Source: Candidatus Cloacimonadota bacterium
Lineage (GTDB): Bacteria > Cloacimonadota > Cloacimonadia > Cloacimonadales > Cloacimonadaceae
Assembly (NCBI GenBank): GCA_028683635.1
Contig: JAQUHL010000100.1
Span: 1 to 7,080, forward strand
Direction: 5' to 3'
DNA: 7,080 nt
Shown here: positions 6,618 to 7,080 of the stretch, in pieces
Position numbering within the stretch: the stretch's first letter is position 1
Layout of the letters: each line of letters begins with the position of its first letter
Notes under the pieces: generated by a model
Database searches by the model: none
What the model was told of the DNA's origin: nothing
The model's input: the letters and a program-made list of their open reading frames with translations, nothing else
Position numbers and translations under genes: made by a program

Positions 6618-6676
6618 CTGTCGACCGGAGCTCGACAGCCCAAATAGGGGTGGTGACGTCCTCGTCACCACAAAGG
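6618..6676 (+). repeat. Hairpin repeat family D, copy 2
   Basis: The left part has CTGTCGA (6618-6624) and its exact reverse complement TCGACAG (6632-6638). The core GTGGTGACG, TCCT, CGTCACCAC (6650-6671) is a perfect 9-bp stem with a 4-nt loop. The 47-bp shared block repeats copy 1 at a distance of 110 bp. Confidence 0.75.
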
Positions 6677-6703
6677 GCTAATTCTATTTTTCTACTTCCG
6701 TTT

Positions 6704-6755
6704 ACAGGGGCTCTGGCTTCGCCTCGCACCCTGCCTATGATCTGTCGCCCACTGG
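6704..6755 (-). repeat. Palindromic repeat family B, copy 4 (- orientation, divergent)
   Basis: The reverse complement shows AGTGGGCGACAG, ATCATAGGCAGGGTG, a GAGGCGAAGCC middle and GCCCCTGT. The left hairpin has decayed, but the right half keeps CAGGG...CCCCTG and gains a clean GGC, GAA, GCC apex. It is the copy closest to the large palindrome. Confidence 0.65.
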
Positions 6756-6780
6756 TCTTTCCCGTAATCATCCTCACTTG

Positions 6781-6869
6781 AAGGCGTTAATCACTCCTTA
6801 ATCTACCCTTAATCAAGCGTTAATTATTAACGCTTGATTAAGGGTAGATTAAGGAGTGATTAACGCCTT
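6781..6869. repeat. Perfect 89-bp palindrome made of 11-bp phased TTAATC hexamers
   Basis: Left arm 6781-6824 (44 nt) is the exact reverse complement of right arm 6826-6869, with a single T at 6825 as the centre. The symmetry ends sharply at both outer edges. Inside each arm the hexamer TTAATC recurs with a period of exactly 11 bp: starts at 6787, 6798, 6809 and 6820 on the + strand (the last is TTAATT at the centre), mirrored as GATTAA in the right arm. The 5-nt spacers are ACTCC, TACCC and AAGCG. Transcribed either way it would form a very long hairpin; as DNA it could extrude a cruciform. It lies beyond the terminator of the right-hand gene and encodes nothing. I do not recognise it as a known element. 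Confidence 0.95.
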
Positions 6870-6894
6870 TGAAGAAGGAAGGGATTGGTGTAAC

Positions 6895-6949
6895 AAAAAA
6901 CAGGACATGCACCCCCAAACTACTGCTTTAGCTTGGGTAGCATGTCCTG
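6895..6949 (-). terminator. Intrinsic terminator of the solute-binding protein gene
   Basis: On the - strand CAGGACATGC (6949-6940) pairs perfectly with GCATGTCCTG (6910-6901), giving a 10-bp stem. It is followed immediately by TTTTTTG (T-run at 6900-6895). The 29-nt loop is long but can pair internally: CCCAA at 6937-6933 with TTGGG at 6918-6914. It begins 26 nt after the gene's stop codon. There is no T-run after the stem on the + strand, so it is directional. Confidence 0.85.
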
Positions 6950-6975
6950 CAATTGTATAGATCGTTAAATTTTAC

Positions 6976-7080
6976 TTATTCAAACCAGATCTTACGGATT
7001 TTGTCAAGTTCTCCGCTTTCTTCAAGTTCACGGAAAGCCTTTTGCCACTTATCCACGATCCCAGGCTTGGTCTTTTTGGA
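6976..7080 (-). CDS. C-terminal end of a probable family 3 extracellular solute-binding protein (amino-acid ABC transporter type)
   Basis: The - strand frame is open from the window edge to a TAA at 6978-6976, giving 34 residues. The piece has KPGIVDKWQKAFRELEESGE followed by LDKIRKIWFE. This matches the usual ending of family 3 solute-binding proteins, where a helix of the type 'l-x-x-x-w-n-x-A-l-x-e-L-x-x-x-G' leads into 'x-x-k-I-x-x-K-W-f' at the very C-terminus. Such proteins bind amino acids or similar small molecules in the periplasm for an ABC importer. Only the last helices are visible, so the ligand, full length and signal peptide cannot be judged. A strong terminator follows, so this is the last gene of its transcription unit. 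Confidence 0.6.
   Translation of the reverse strand, partial: SKKTKPGIVDKWQKAFRELEESGELDKIRKIWFE

Noticed and set aside
5905..6676. Repeat island as a CRISPR array
   Set aside because: Repeats are 47-85 bp, of several unrelated families, in mixed orientation and with irregular spacing; no cas gene.
5911..6777. Several open frames of 60-105 codons across the repeat island on both strands (for example 5911-6099 +, 6282-6581 +, 6133-6450 -, 6341-6643 -, 6469-6777 -)
   Set aside because: They are translations of repeats A, B and D, overlap each other on both strands, lack convincing ribosome sites and show no protein-like domain.
6818..6832. GTTAATTATTAAC at the palindrome centre matches a eukaryotic homeodomain (HNF1) consensus
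   Set aside because: Follows from the TTAATC palindrome itself; irrelevant in a bacterial context.
5792..6869. Insertion sequence or MITE with defined ends
   Set aside because: No transposase frame and no clear pair of terminal repeats with target-site duplication enclosing the island; the 89-bp palindrome has no obvious duplicated flank.
7049..7057. TTATCCACG resembling a DnaA box
   Set aside because: Single imperfect site inside coding sequence of the solute-binding protein; no cluster and no origin context.

Overview
The window looks like chromosomal DNA of a Gram-negative bacterium of moderate GC, most likely in the Fibrobacteres-Chlorobi-Bacteroidetes (FCB) superphylum. My best guess is a Cloacimonadota-type lineage. 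The basis is the apparent outer-membrane barrel end at the left, a GldA/GldF/GldG-type ABC system with a DUF4340 partner, and intergenic DNA packed with short palindromic repeats of a style I associate with these genomes. The lineage call is inference; no database was searched.

Layout: (1) 1-267, + strand: the C-terminal end of a probable outer-membrane beta-barrel protein (PorV/PorQ-like). (2) 5708-268, - strand: a tight five-gene operon. Its order of transcription is a membrane-fusion (HlyD/MacA-type) adaptor, a GldA-like ABC ATPase, a GldF-like ABC-2 permease, a GldG-like auxiliary protein (ABC_transp_aux) and a DUF4340 protein. After the first junction (37 nt), neighbouring genes overlap by 4 nt, are separated by 1 nt, or overlap by 14 nt, so translational coupling is likely. 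The operon's last stop codon directly abuts the stop codon of the convergent barrel gene. (3) About 5790-6755: an island of roughly 1 kb with no credible gene, built from several families of short dispersed repeats. Family A has three copies in one orientation. Family B is a two-hairpin palindromic element with two + copies, two - copies and partial copies. Family D is a hairpin direct repeat with two near-identical copies and one divergent copy. (4) 6781-6869: a perfect 89-bp palindrome (44-bp arms, 1-nt centre) built from TTAATC hexamers spaced exactly 11 bp apart. (5) 6895-6949: an intrinsic terminator for the - strand, serving (6) 6976-7080, - strand, the last 34 codons of a probable family 3 solute-binding protein.

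How the genes work together: the ATPase and permease form the motor and channel of an ABC-2 exporter-like complex. The GldG-like and DUF4340 proteins are each membrane-anchored with large, probably periplasmic, domains. The adaptor should extend the complex across the periplasm. The substrate is unknown. The operon does not include an outer-membrane TolC-like factor or a MacB-type permease. The most unusual sequence in the window is the phased palindrome at 6781-6869, followed by the structured repeat island.
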